Positions 6,939 to 15,114 are shown, numbered from the stretch's first letter. The stretch is DNA of 64,000 bases from Parabacteroides faecalis (GCF_022809355.1 NZ_JAKZMM010000012.1:1-64000); one strand, 5' to 3'. Numbers and translations are program-made. Notes: generated by a model from the sequence alone, not told the origin.

Positions 6939-9299
6939 CTATGCTTGTAAAATACCTATAAATTCTCCGACAATTCTAAATTCGTCCGCATTTTCTTCTT
7001 CGATGATGATCGGAGAATAGTCTGGATTTTTAGGATGTAGAACAATTTCCTCGTGAGTCCAGTTCCCTTGTTCGTCAAAAGATTTTTTACTGGTATACGT
7101 CTTAATAGAATAACTGCCTGTATAATCCGGATCATAATAATTGTGGTGTTCCGCAAGAACAATCTTTCCTTGTCGGCTACCAGCCGGATTAGCTCTAAAG
7201 ACGCAATAATCTCCATCATGAATAAGTGGTTCCATAGAATGTCCTACTGCTTGTACGATAAACATATTACGGTTAAGTTTTCCCATTCCTTCTACTTTCA
7301 TCCAGCCGCTTTCTTCAACCATTTCTCCTTCCCCGAAATAACCACAAGCTGCCCGAATTGAATATAAGGGTAAAAAGTCGATGTATTTAACTTCGTCATT
7401 GACTTCAGGTTCAATCCGTATCTCAGGAACTGGCGCTTGTTGTGGCTCGAGTTGGGCTGCAAGATATTCTGCCAGCGGTTTATCGCAGCAATAAACGTAA
7501 CAGCCTTTCATTCCTCGTGTGAGCAACGTCCGATATGTATTTTTTATAATCTCTTCAGCATCTTGCAATGCCTTGTTTTTATTTTGAGCGATAAGTGACT
7601 TAAAGCCTTTAACTGACTGATCATTGCCAGAGCGTTTAGTAACATCAGTAACGATTTGTCCGTTTTCATAACGCATATCCGGTCCGATAATTACACCCAC
7701 ATAATCTAATTCCAGACCTTGGCATGTATGTATACAGCCTATTTCTTCGATAGAGTTATTTCCTATGATCCATAGATTTTTGTCGGTATTCAGATTCCAG
7801 CGCTTTTTGAAATTGAACTCCTGTATGATGATATCGTAATCATTGGGATCTTTTTTACTATTCCAATCCCAGCAATAGCCGGCAACAACACGCGCTTTAT
7901 TGTTGATTTTATTCTTTTCCTTAATCGTCTCAAAAAGCTGATTAGGATCAGAAAATATCTGGAAGTCATAATCATCAGCGGCTAATCGGATATTGGCTGT
8001 TTCTTTAATCTGCAACGTATTGTCGAGCCAGCTTAAATAACCGTCTGAACCGTTGCATCGGAATTGAGAACTTAGCTTGGCTGTGTGTACAACAGCACCA
8101 CACGATTCTGCGAATCGTTGAATAGCAGCTTTTGATCCTATATCTTTGATATGTACCTTTTGCCGGTCGTCTACAAAGAAAACAGAAAAACGAGAGGCTT
8201 GTATGATTTCAATAATCTGGTTTTCTCCTAAATTACTATACAGACCGCTTTTCATGTTTAGTCTGTGAGCCTCGTCAATAATCAACGCTCCAAAGGTATC
8301 TGGTGGCGTATCAATGAAACTGCCACTCCCTACAAACAAATTGTAGATGTAACTTTTCCTGAAACTTCCTGACAGCTTGGCGGTGTAAACATCTCGTGGG
8401 GCAGCATTTTTGGATACATATTGGGCAACGACTCCTTCTTTGGTCAATTCAACCAGAAGATTGACGGCAACGACGCTTTTTCCTGTGCCAGGTCCGCCTT
8501 CAACAATGAGAACTTGTTTGGGCCCTTTTGCCGCTTCACGAGCCAGACTTAATGCGGTTTCGTATACGACTTTCTGGTCATCCAGCAATACGAATTCTCT
8601 ATTTCCATGAAGCATAGAACTTAATGCGTCAGCCAATTGCTTAGACGGACGTAGTTTCCCTTTATCAATCAGCCACACAATATCTTCTTTCGAACCATAT
8701 CTGATGTGCAGCTTGATAAATTCCTGTAATTTCCCTGCATCCGACTTTAGAAAGAGTGGTGCTTTCGTAATATATTCTGCATAACAATCATTGGCAATAA
8801 TACGATCTTCCTGATAGTTATGTAAAAAGGCACACGGAAAAAGTTGTATGCCGTGCTCACGTACGGTTTCATTATAGTTTTGAAGCATGTAAGCATACGA
8901 CCAGGCCTGATAAGAAGGATGCGCTGTTTCACTTTCACCGTGTTGAAAACGTGTCTGTATGATACCGGATTTTTGAGACAGTTTGGCTTGTTCCCATTGT
9001 TTTAGTTCGATAATGATTATGTTGGAACGTTGATTCTCGTCTGCTCCGGAAATGATAAAGTCAATTCGCTTAGAAGTAAGCGGTATCTGATACTCGATGG
9101 CAATTGTCGAAGTATCAGGAATGTCAGGAGTATTGATGACTTTATACATATGCATCATGGAGTTTTTCCATGATAATTTTTCATTGGGAGAAGTATGTCT
9201 TCCCAAATGAAGTAAAAAAGCATGATCAATGTCATCCGCAATGGTATTATTGAAGACATCTTTAATGAATCCTTTCTTACTGGCGTGGTATACGATCAT
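6939..9299 (-). CDS. PD-(D/E)XK nuclease - DUF2075 SF1 helicase - S24 (LexA/UmuD-like) peptidase fusion
   Basis: A 786-residue three-part protein. Residues about 65-105 hold a PD-(D/E)XK-type signature: Asp80 in KRIDFII and Glu98-x-Lys100 in IIIIELKQW. Residues about 235-610 are a DUF2075/Schlafen-type SF1 helicase: Walker A EGGPGTGKS (267-275), Walker B ALIIDEAHRL (338-347), a QFR motif (412-414), HTCQGLELDYVGVI (524-537) and TLLTRGMKGCYVY (591-603). Residues about 640-786 are an S24 peptidase: AACG (650-653), GHSMEPLIHDGD with Ser688, and SIKTY with Lys733. The Cys652-Gly653 to Ser688 spacing equals that of UmuD. The start codon overlaps the stop of the upstream MazG-like gene (ATGA), so the two are co-translated. 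A role in phage defence or damage response is inferred. Confidence 0.88.
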   Translation of the reverse strand: MIVYHASKKGFIKDVFNNTIADDIDHAFLLHLGRHTSPNEKLSWKNSMMHMYKVINTPDIPDTSTIAIEYQIPLTSKRIDFIISGADENQRSNIIIIELKQWEQAKLSQKSGIIQTRFQHGESETAHPSYQAWSYAYMLQNYNETVREHGIQLFPCAFLHNYQEDRIIANDCYAEYITKAPLFLKSDAGKLQEFIKLHIRYGSKEDIVWLIDKGKLRPSKQLADALSSMLHGNREFVLLDDQKVVYETALSLAREAAKGPKQVLIVEGGPGTGKSVVAVNLLVELTKEGVVAQYVSKNAAPRDVYTAKLSGSFRKSYIYNLFVGSGSFIDTPPDTFGALIIDEAHRLNMKSGLYSNLGENQIIEIIQASRFSVFFVDDRQKVHIKDIGSKAAIQRFAESCGAVVHTAKLSSQFRCNGSDGYLSWLDNTLQIKETANIRLAADDYDFQIFSDPNQLFETIKEKNKINNKARVVAGYCWDWNSKKDPNDYDIIIQEFNFKKRWNLNTDKNLWIIGNNSIEEIGCIHTCQGLELDYVGVIIGPDMRYENGQIVTDVTKRSGNDQSVKGFKSLIAQNKNKALQDAEEIIKNTYRTLLTRGMKGCYVYCCDKPLAEYLAAQLEPQQAPVPEIRIEPEVNDEVKYIDFLPLYSIRAACGYFGEGEMVEESGWMKVEGMGKLNRNMFIVQAVGHSMEPLIHDGDYCVFRANPAGSRQGKIVLAEHHNYYDPDYTGSYSIKTYTSKKSFDEQGNWTHEEIVLHPKNPDYSPIIIEEENADEFRIVGEFIGILQA

Positions 9300-9637
9300 A
9301 ATTCAGTGTATTTTTTTGCGTTGCCTTTGGATTTGTCAACAGGATATTTTTCTGCGTTTTTAGCTAATTTCGATAATATGATTTCTTTGATGTCTAAATT
9401 GTATTTGTCGGCAATCAAGAAAGCATAATTCAGAATATCAGCTAGTTCTTCCTTAACCTTATCAATATTTACATCTTCCGGTTGTTTCCATAGAAAAGCC
9501 TCGTTTAACTCTGAAGCTTCAATGGATAAAGCCAAAGCCAAATCTTTTCCGTTATGAAACTGATCCCAGTCTCTGTCTTGGGTAAACTGTACGATCTGTT
9601 CCATAATTTCTTTTATATCTGATTTTTGTGACATCAT
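9296..9637 (-). CDS. MazG-like nucleotide pyrophosphohydrolase
   Basis: A 113-residue all-alpha NTP pyrophosphohydrolase of the MazG / DCTPP1 (RS21-C6) type. The two metal-binding motifs are visible as EASELNEAFLW and EELADILNYAFLIAD. The family hydrolyses (d)NTPs to monophosphates, often clearing modified or non-canonical nucleotides. It is the first gene of a two-gene unit, overlapping the helicase fusion by 4 bp. A promoter matching TTTG-N19-TATCTTTG lies just upstream on the minus strand. A second Met follows directly, so the start may be 3 bp later. Coupling to a nuclease-helicase suggests nucleotide depletion or processing tied to DNA attack; this is inference. Confidence 0.9.
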   Translation of the reverse strand: MMSQKSDIKEIMEQIVQFTQDRDWDQFHNGKDLALALSIEASELNEAFLWKQPEDVNIDKVKEELADILNYAFLIADKYNLDIKEIILSKLAKNAEKYPVDKSKGNAKKYTEL

Positions 9638-9663
9638 TATATCTCTCTTTTAATGAACCTACA

Positions 9664-9694
9664 CAAAGATAGGTTGACTTTATTGAATTTCAAA
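9664..9694 (-). promoter_or_regulatory. Bacteroidetes promoter for the MazG-helicase operon
   Basis: On the minus strand, a -33 TTTG (9691-9694), a 19-nt spacer, and a -7 TATCTTTG (9664-9671). This is a full consensus match, placing the transcript start near 9657, about 20 nt ahead of the MazG-like gene. Confidence 0.8.
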
Positions 9695-9768
9695 ACCGGT
9701 AAGTAAATAAACTTTTGCGCATATATGTATTTACATAGGTTTATTTATTTACTTTTTACCGCCCGCAA

Positions 9769-9791
9769 GAGGCGCAGCAGCGCTGCGCCTC
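9769..9791. repeat. GC-rich palindrome of the island family
   Basis: Arms GAGGCGCAGC and GCTGCGCCTC around a GCA-type centre. It lies downstream of the 9853-11459 gene pair and upstream of the MazG promoter, followed by AATTTTCAATT-type AT repeats (9800-9845). It could fold into a terminator-like hairpin in RNA. Confidence 0.85.
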
Positions 9792-9852
9792 TACAGTCAT
9801 TTCCCATCATTAATTTTTAATTTTCAATTCTCCATTTTCAATTGAAGAAGTT

Positions 9853-10548
9853 TCAACTTTCAAACGGCAAGCGCACCAATGAATTGAAATACTGTTTCAA
9901 GAGCCATTCCTGGGCTTTGAGCTTGATCATGGCCTGACGATCATCTTCGCTGATGTGCAGCGTGTTTTGTGGCCGCCAGCGGGAAAACTGCGCCATTGCG
10001 TTGAGTTTTTCTTCCAGGCTGTTGCGGATAAAGCCACGGCTTTGCAAGTCTTTATACAGAATACTTGCCAACGGAATTTCCAAGTCCGGGCAATTCTTGT
10101 ATTCGTGAAACCGTCTGATGATCAACAGGTTCATTTTTTCCTCATTGTATTCGCGGCTCACCGCCGGCAAGGCTTTGACTTCCTTTTCCTGTTCCATCTG
10201 CTTGATCATCCGATAGCGCAAGTCGCTGGTTTTGTAGGCTTTCAGCCATTTGCAAAATGTGCGTAAGTTGACTCCCGAATAATCGCCATACTCGCCTTTG
10301 GCGCCCAGTTCGAAACAGATCACGATTTCGCCACGATGCAAATAAGGATATGATTCTTGCAAATCGGAACTTAACTTGGCCGTTAGCACGCAGATGTCTT
10401 TTTCGTTATAGGTCTGATAACCAATCATGATGTAGCTTTGTACGATCTGACTGGTTATGAATGCGGACAAATCACGCGGTGTCATGTCAATGATGCGGGG
10501 CGTTTGAAACGCCATCCGCATCTTGTTGGTAAATATATCTAGATTCAT
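9853..10548 (-). CDS. Hypothetical protein, phage-like module
   Basis: A 231-residue soluble protein I cannot assign to a family. It has no signal peptide and no membrane segment. The middle is rich in Lys, Glu and Arg (TSDLRYRMIKQMEQEKEVKAL) and is probably helical; the C-terminal part has many Trp/Gln residues (RWRPQNTLHIS). Its start overlaps the stop of the DUF4373 gene by 4 bp, so both belong to one operon. Linkage to a replication-initiator-like protein suggests a role in DNA replication or in regulation of a mobile element. It ends close to a GC-rich palindrome. Confidence 0.8.
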   Translation of the reverse strand: MNLDIFTNKMRMAFQTPRIIDMTPRDLSAFITSQIVQSYIMIGYQTYNEKDICVLTAKLSSDLQESYPYLHRGEIVICFELGAKGEYGDYSGVNLRTFCKWLKAYKTSDLRYRMIKQMEQEKEVKALPAVSREYNEEKMNLLIIRRFHEYKNCPDLEIPLASILYKDLQSRGFIRNSLEEKLNAMAQFSRWRPQNTLHISEDDRQAMIKLKAQEWLLKQYFNSLVRLPFES

Positions 10549-11459
10549 AATGGGTTTTGTTGCATTAATTGATAAGCCATTTCAGAAGCACGTTCGGCAA
10601 CAGCCATCGCTTCTTCCACTTTGGATGTTTTTTGTACCGTTCGCGGCGCGGAACATTTGTTTTTCTGATTTTGTTCCATGATTTCTTTCGCGGAAGCGAA
10701 ATTTAAACATCGCCACCAATTTTGAAATCTGCGTTTGTAATCATTGATGTTTAGAATGGTCCCAGTATCACCAATGCTAATCAGGTGCATTTCAAAAATA
10801 TGCATGACTGGTGGTAATAAATCGAGTATTTTATGTCCTTTTCCGCTCATCATTGAAATCGAATAAAGCCATTCTTCATCAGCAAACAGTTCTCTTCGTT
10901 TCTGCTCGCACTCTTGTATAAAAGGAGACTTTATTTCGATGGTTTCAAAATTTTCTCTCGCGCGCGTAAGACAACTATCACTACTAATAAGATTTTCTCT
11001 ACTTTCCTCTACTTTACTTTTCTTTCCTTTTCTTTGTGGAGTTTCTCCCGAAATAACTGGGGGTTTTTCGGTCGAAAATGGGATTAAAATATACAATAAG
11101 TCTTTTTCTAATCCCTTGTAGCTATTGCCTTTAACCGCAAAATATCGCTTTTGGATAGAAGGCGATGTCAAAATTAGTGAGTTTCGCAAATTTTTGTTAA
11201 AGAGATCAACTTCCACCATAAAGTCTATCATTTCCAGGATGGTTTTGTCTCGTTTGTGAAACTGATCCGCCAAGTCGAAGATGTATTCATCGCTCAACTC
11301 GATGAAGTAGGAATTACGATAAATGTCCGTCAGGAGTTGCAGATATAAAACAAATCCCAATTCTCTGTACTTACGTATTAATTTTCTGATTTTTATGTTT
11401 TTCAGAATATCGGTGTCTGTTGGGAAATAATCTAATCCCAATTTAACTGGTCTTGCCAT
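10545..11459 (-). CDS. DUF4373 (Lin1244/Lin1753-like) domain protein, phage replication-initiator type
   Basis: A 304-residue protein. The N-terminal part (MARPVKLGLDYFPTDTDIL, then YRELGFVLYLQLLTDIY) is the Lin1244/Lin1753-like N-terminal domain (DUF4373), a winged-helix-like unit found in prophage and mobile-element replication proteins. The C-terminal part contains a Trp-rich segment (RRFQNWWRCLNFASA) and a charged tail. A start Met follows a T-rich leader; no clear TAnnTTTG promoter was found. It forms an operon with the 231-residue protein downstream. In Bacteroides such genes accompany HU-like and DUF4248 genes, as they do here. Confidence 0.85.
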   Translation of the reverse strand: MARPVKLGLDYFPTDTDILKNIKIRKLIRKYRELGFVLYLQLLTDIYRNSYFIELSDEYIFDLADQFHKRDKTILEMIDFMVEVDLFNKNLRNSLILTSPSIQKRYFAVKGNSYKGLEKDLLYILIPFSTEKPPVISGETPQRKGKKSKVEESRENLISSDSCLTRARENFETIEIKSPFIQECEQKRRELFADEEWLYSISMMSGKGHKILDLLPPVMHIFEMHLISIGDTGTILNINDYKRRFQNWWRCLNFASAKEIMEQNQKNKCSAPRTVQKTSKVEEAMAVAERASEMAYQLMQQNPL

Positions 11460-11540
11460 ATTTTTTTCTTTTTGTTTGATTATTAATTTGTTATTGTTTG
11501 TTTTTTTCTTCGTTCTTTTCTCTGTTCTTTTCTCCGTTCT

Positions 11541-11760
11541 TTCTGGCTTGACCCAGAAATAACCAAAGAAGTCAAGGCTGCGTCTGCTGAGCTACTCCGT
11601 CACTGCGTTACGCTGTGCGCGCCGCAAACTCGCCTTCGGCTCAGACAGCGACGCTCCGGCCGCTCCACTTCGTTCCTCCGCTTAACGCTCACCAGAACGA
11701 GGCCGGTCCAATTGACAATTGATAATTGACAATGGACAATTTTCTTTTTCTCCTTCATTT
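11541..11760. repeat. Long direct repeat, copy 1 of the GC-rich 'tail' element
   Basis: About 220 bp that recur with few changes at 13349-13568. It begins at TCTGGCTTGACCCAGAAA, has a GC-rich centre near AACTCGCCTTCGGCTCAG and ends in CAATTGACAATTG-type repeats. The match continues rightwards into a palindrome, making about 270 bp in all. No gene is carried. Confidence 0.85.
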
Positions 11761-11787
11761 ATCCATGACACTTACTCCGCGACTGTA

Positions 11788-11921
11788 GAGGCGCAGCGTG
11801 CTGCGCCTCCGGATAACGCGACAGGATGTAACAATGAATAACATAATAAATTCATTCGTTATTTTATTGATTTCCATCTGGTTGTGAAATGGAGTTATGA
11901 GGCGCAGCAGCGCTGCGCCTC
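11788..11921. repeat. Composite palindromic repeat unit (pair of GC palindromes around about 90 bp)
   Basis: Two GC-rich palindromes, at 11788-11809 and 11899-11921, flank an AT-rich spacer containing ACGCGACAGGAT and TTCATTCGTTATTTTATTG. The same composite unit recurs at 16184-16317, 16927-17060 and 17164-17297. Its regular architecture suggests a mobile palindromic element (REP/BIME-like). The 11460-12236 gap holds only these repeats. Confidence 0.85.
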
Positions 11922-12005
11922 TACAGTCGCGAAACCTGTTCCATTGATAAATGAGGATGAAAAAATAATTTTCAATTGTCAATCTCCATCGTCAATTGTC
12001 CATTG

Positions 12006-12180
12006 CTTCGGCCTAACGAAGGAGGCGTAAAGCGGTCGACCGAGCGGAGCGTTAAAAAATCTCGGCTGTCTGAGCCGAAGGCGAGTTTTCCGAGATTTTA
12101 GCGCAGCGACCGAGACCGTAGCCTCCGGAGTGTGAGCCTTGACCTTTTGGTTCTTTTGGGTCAAGCCAAAAGAACGAATA
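12006..12180. repeat. Long GC-rich repeat with internal hairpin, copy 1
   Basis: About 170 bp found again at 16429-16640 and 17373-17545, with a 3' fragment at 14069-14128. It contains AAAATCTCGG and CCGAGATTTT, which form a strong hairpin, and ends in a second inverted repeat of the type CCAAAAGAAC / GTTCTTTTGG. It shares the AACTCGCCTTCGGCTCAG core, in reverse orientation, with the 11541 and 13349 elements, so the two long repeat types are related. Confidence 0.8.
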
Positions 12181-12236
12181 CGATCTTGATCTTTTGGTAC
12201 TTTTGCATCAAGCCAAAAGAACGAATACGATTGGGA

Positions 12237-12563
12237 TCAAGCCAATAGAACAGTCCGCCGGCAGGCGCGTACTATCTGTTGAATCGTCTTCACCCGCAAT
12301 AATTCGGACGGAATGGTTCGTATAACAAGCCAGCCGCAAGCGGCTGCCTCGTTATACTTTTCCATATCCCGCAAATAACCTTCGGGCCGGAAATGGCGAC
12401 CGCCATTCCAAACGCCGCCTTCCACTTCGATCGCTACGCGGACTGCCGGTATGGCAAAGTCAAAACGCCATTCGCGCGTCGGGTGAAAACGGTATTCACG
12501 CTTGGTTTCCAAACCTGTCAGGTGATAGATTTCCCGTTCAAGGGGCGAAAAGTTCTTCTCCAT
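12237..12563 (-). CDS. Small PD-(D/E)XK endonuclease-like protein (DUF559/Vsr-like)
   Basis: A 108-residue protein with a restriction-endonuclease-like core: RFDFAIP (Asp35), then VAIEVEGGVW (Glu46, Glu48) and the helix YLRDMEKYNEAAACGWLVIR typical of DUF559/Vsr-like nucleases. A classical Lys after the Glu is not present; Glu48 occupies that place, so activity is uncertain. The start overlaps the end of the upstream gene by 26 bp, making it the last gene of a three-gene operon (13261 down to 12237). Phage-derived or defence-associated nucleases of this size are common; no partner methylase is seen. Confidence 0.8.
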   Translation of the reverse strand: MEKNFSPLEREIYHLTGLETKREYRFHPTREWRFDFAIPAVRVAIEVEGGVWNGGRHFRPEGYLRDMEKYNEAAACGWLVIRTIPSELLRVKTIQQIVRACRRTVLLA

Positions 12564-12810
12564 CGATCAAATAATCAGTTGCTTCGTCGACTGTTTTACA
12601 GGTCGTGACAAAGAGTGCTCCCATGCGGTTGTCGAAAACAACCCATCGGTCTTGCCATGACTCATAAAAATAGCCGAATTCGTTTTGCTTGGAATTGTAT
12701 TGATAACGTCGCGAACCACGTTCGCCGTCCACCAAATCGAAGAAGCAGCTGGCTGCTGCCGTACCGATCAAACAACCGGGCATTATCCGGTCTCTAACCT
12801 CATCGTCCAT
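12538..12810 (-). CDS. Hypothetical protein, middle gene of a three-gene operon
   Basis: A 90-residue protein from the ATG at 12810, chosen because it lies 1 bp after the stop codon of the upstream gene; a longer frame to 12906 would run back into that gene. It contains FYESWQDRWVVFDNRMGALFVTTCKTVDEATDYLIDG, which looks like a small alpha/beta domain with a C-terminal acidic helix. No family recognised. It is expected to be co-translated with its neighbours. Confidence 0.7.
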   Translation of the reverse strand: MDDEVRDRIMPGCLIGTAAASCFFDLVDGERGSRRYQYNSKQNEFGYFYESWQDRWVVFDNRMGALFVTTCKTVDEATDYLIDGEELFAP

Positions 12811-12811
12811 A

Positions 12812-13261
12812 TCAATTAGCTTGTATGTTGATAAACGAATCCGATTCAAACCGTTTGCCTTCCGTGATATACAGAAGAGCTTCGCGTTCGCAGAATGAGA
12901 GATCATCCATCAAACGTTCCAACCATTCATACGTATCCTTGCCGGTGTTGACACGTACAGCCAGGTTGATTGGGCACGTGGTGTCGGTGCGCAAACCGGC
13001 ATAGATGTTAATGATTTCCGAATTACCGCTTGGCTGGCGGTAAAAACCATCTACATATAAACCGGGAATTTTGCTATGGGTGAGTTGTTCAACATGGAAA
13101 AGTAAGTTTTGCATGGCAAGACCTAGTTCTTCATGGATAGGGGCGTCATTCATATAGGTATTTTGAAAGGCGTCGTTGTTTTCCGGATTGTACTGATCTA
13201 CTTTGACTTTCAATTTGTTATCTCGTATGGAGATCAGCATGAATTTCTTTTCTGTAATCAT
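12812..13261 (-). CDS. Hypothetical protein, first gene of a three-gene operon
   Basis: A 149-residue soluble protein of unknown family. The start MITEKKFMLISIRDNKLKVKV suggests a beta-rich N-terminus; the middle has NLLFHVEQLTHSKIPGLYVDGFY and the end an acidic helix (WLERLMDDLSFCEREALLYI). No signal peptide or membrane segment. It precedes the 90-residue protein and the small nuclease with almost no gap, so the three probably work together. Long repeats bound the operon on both sides. Confidence 0.72.
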   Translation of the reverse strand: MITEKKFMLISIRDNKLKVKVDQYNPENNDAFQNTYMNDAPIHEELGLAMQNLLFHVEQLTHSKIPGLYVDGFYRQPSGNSEIINIYAGLRTDTTCPINLAVRVNTGKDTYEWLERLMDDLSFCEREALLYITEGKRFESDSFINIQAN

Positions 13262-13348
13262 AATAAGCTGATTTATTTGTTTTTGTATTTTGTGTTCGTT
13301 CTTTTGGCTTGACCCAAAAGAACCAAAAGGTCAAGTGATTGTCCGTTC

Positions 13349-13618
13349 TTTCTGGCTTGACCCAGAAAGAACCAAAGAAGTCAAGGCTGCGTCTGCTGAG
13401 CTACTCCGTCACTACGTTACGCTGTGCGCGCCGCAAACTCGCCTTCGGCTCAGACAGCGACGCTCCGGCCGCTCCACTTCGTTCCTCCGCTTAACGCTCA
13501 CCAGAACGAGGCCGGTCCAATTGACAATTGATAATTGACGATTGACAATTTTCTTTTTCTCCTTCATTTATCCATGGCACTTGCCTTGCGACTGTAGAGG
13601 CGCAGCGTGCTGCGCCTC
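13349..13618. repeat. Long direct repeat, copy 2 (about 270 bp)
   Basis: Matches 11541-11809 in the same orientation with few differences, including the final GC palindrome (13597-13618). The two copies bracket the three-gene nuclease operon (12237-13261), so homologous recombination between them could delete that operon. Confidence 0.85.
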
Positions 13619-13630
13619 AAAACCTCATTT

Positions 13631-13990
13631 TACAACCAAATGATAATCAATAAAATAACAAATGGATTTATTGCGTTATTTGCCGTTTTATCCTGTCGCG
13701 TTGGCTGGAGGCGCAGCACAATTCAATGGACAATTGAAAATTGACAATGGATAATTATTTTACAACCAAATGACAATCAATAAAAACAAATGGATTTATT
13801 GTGTTATTTGCCGTTTTATCTTGTCTCGTTAGGCTGGAGGCGCAGCACAATTCAATGGACAATTGAAAATTGACAATGGATAATTATTTTACAACCAAAT
13901 GACAATCAATAAAAACAAATGGATTTATTGTGTTATTTGTCGTTTTATCCTGTCGCGCTGGCTGGAGGCGCAGCACGCTGCGCCTCTACT
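13631..13990. repeat. About 130-bp tandem repeat, three copies
   Basis: TACAACCAAATG starts copies at 13631, 13761 and 13890. Each copy runs through ATGGATTTATTG, TTATTTG(C/T)CG and GGAGGCGCAGCAC, and the first two end in CAATTCAATGGACAATTG. The third copy completes a GC palindrome (13965-13986). It fills most of the 13262-14134 gap and has no coding content. Confidence 0.85.
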
Positions 13991-14068
13991 CGCATTGGGT
14001 ATGTTCAACGAATAAATTCCGTGAAATCCGTACTGAATGAATTGTCAATCGTCCATTGTCCATTGATT

Positions 14069-14128
14069 TGGCCTCCGGAGTGTGAGCCTTGACCTTTTGG
14101 TACTTTTGGGTCAAGCCAAAAGTACGGA
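14069..14128. repeat. Fragment of the long GC-rich repeat
   Basis: The 3' end of the element also seen at 12006, 16429 and 17373, including CTCCGGAGTGTGAGCCTTGA and the inverted repeat built around CCAAAAGTAC. It ends just before the stop of the coiled-coil gene. Confidence 0.7.
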
Positions 14129-14134
14129 CAATTG

Positions 14135-14863
14135 TCAATTTAACAATGGCGTTTCTTGGTACTCAATATATTGACTATCAATAAAAACTCCTTTTTGTGC
14201 TTGTTGGCGAGCGAAGGTGAGCGGAAGTTTAAAGAAACGTTCCATGTCATCCTGAGGTAAATACTGTCCTTTTTGTTCCCACCAGAATTTGAAGAGTTCG
14301 ATAAATCCCAGCGGATCGTTCGGCACCGGTAGTTTCTGAATCTGAATGTTCGAAAGCTTCCGTTCTTCTTCCAGTAATTTCTTACGGGCATTCAAGCGGG
14401 CTTCTTCTTTCTTTTCGTCCGAAACCTTCCGCTTGTCAATCCGTTTTAACTGGCGTTCGTAATTGGTTTGCAACTGTTCTTTTACCTGTTTGTTCTCTTC
14501 CCATTCCTGACGTAGCAATTCACGTAAACAGTTTTGGCAGACATCACCGATTGAACCTGGTTTGAGCGGATCAATCTCGTTTTCCAGTAACGTAAACTTT
14601 TTCTGCAAGGCCATCAGCCGGTCGGTGATTGGTTTTCTGGACGAGCGCATCCGAGCAACCTCACCTTTACAATCCTGTACGAATTCGGATAAATCTACCG
14701 CAAATTCTTTCTTTTCAGATTTGGCAGCGTTGTTTACGTTTTTCAAAAGATCTTCTCCTCGCTTCTTTAGTTCTGCGTTTGTTGCAACAGACAGATTCAA
14801 GGCGCTCTGTAAATTTTCCATAGGCTGGAATGCCAAGGCGTTGTTTTCTTTCGTTCTTTTCAT
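14135..14863 (-). CDS. Coiled-coil hypothetical protein, phage-like module
   Basis: A 242-residue, highly charged, probably helical protein. Long Lys/Glu-rich stretches (QVKEQLQTNYERQLKRIDKR, EEARLNARKKLLEEERKLS) should form a coiled coil at about residues 120-175, before a Trp/Phe-rich C-terminal part (FIELFKFWWEQKGQYL). One pair of Cys sits at CQNC. No signal peptide. A -7 element TACATTTG lies on the minus strand at 14932-14939. Family not recognised; conserved-looking composition and island context suggest a phage-like accessory protein. Confidence 0.75.
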   Translation of the reverse strand: MKRTKENNALAFQPMENLQSALNLSVATNAELKKRGEDLLKNVNNAAKSEKKEFAVDLSEFVQDCKGEVARMRSSRKPITDRLMALQKKFTLLENEIDPLKPGSIGDVCQNCLRELLRQEWEENKQVKEQLQTNYERQLKRIDKRKVSDEKKEEARLNARKKLLEEERKLSNIQIQKLPVPNDPLGFIELFKFWWEQKGQYLPQDDMERFFKLPLTFARQQAQKGVFIDSQYIEYQETPLLN

Positions 14864-15114
14864 ACTAGTTGTATAAATTAAAAATAAATAAATTAATAAT
14901 GTACTAGATCATCATCTCTTTGTCAACACTACAAATGTAAATATTACTTTTTTAAATACCAAACAAAACAATATATAAATTAGTGTTTTACTTTCATTTT
15001 ATATTATTTTAAGATTAAAGCTGGTTTTCTCAATTTAAATTCATTTAGTTAATATCATATTTATATATTAAATAAAATAAGGTAAAGAAAATAGGAAGAA
15101 AGTCTGTATGGATT

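Noticed and set aside
11755-12164. Short reading frames inside the palindromic and long repeats
   Set aside because: They recur with every repeat copy and stop at different places, so they come from the repeat sequence and not from coding selection.
13290-13538. 82-codon plus-strand frame
   Set aside because: Lies wholly in the long direct repeat and has no protein-like composition.
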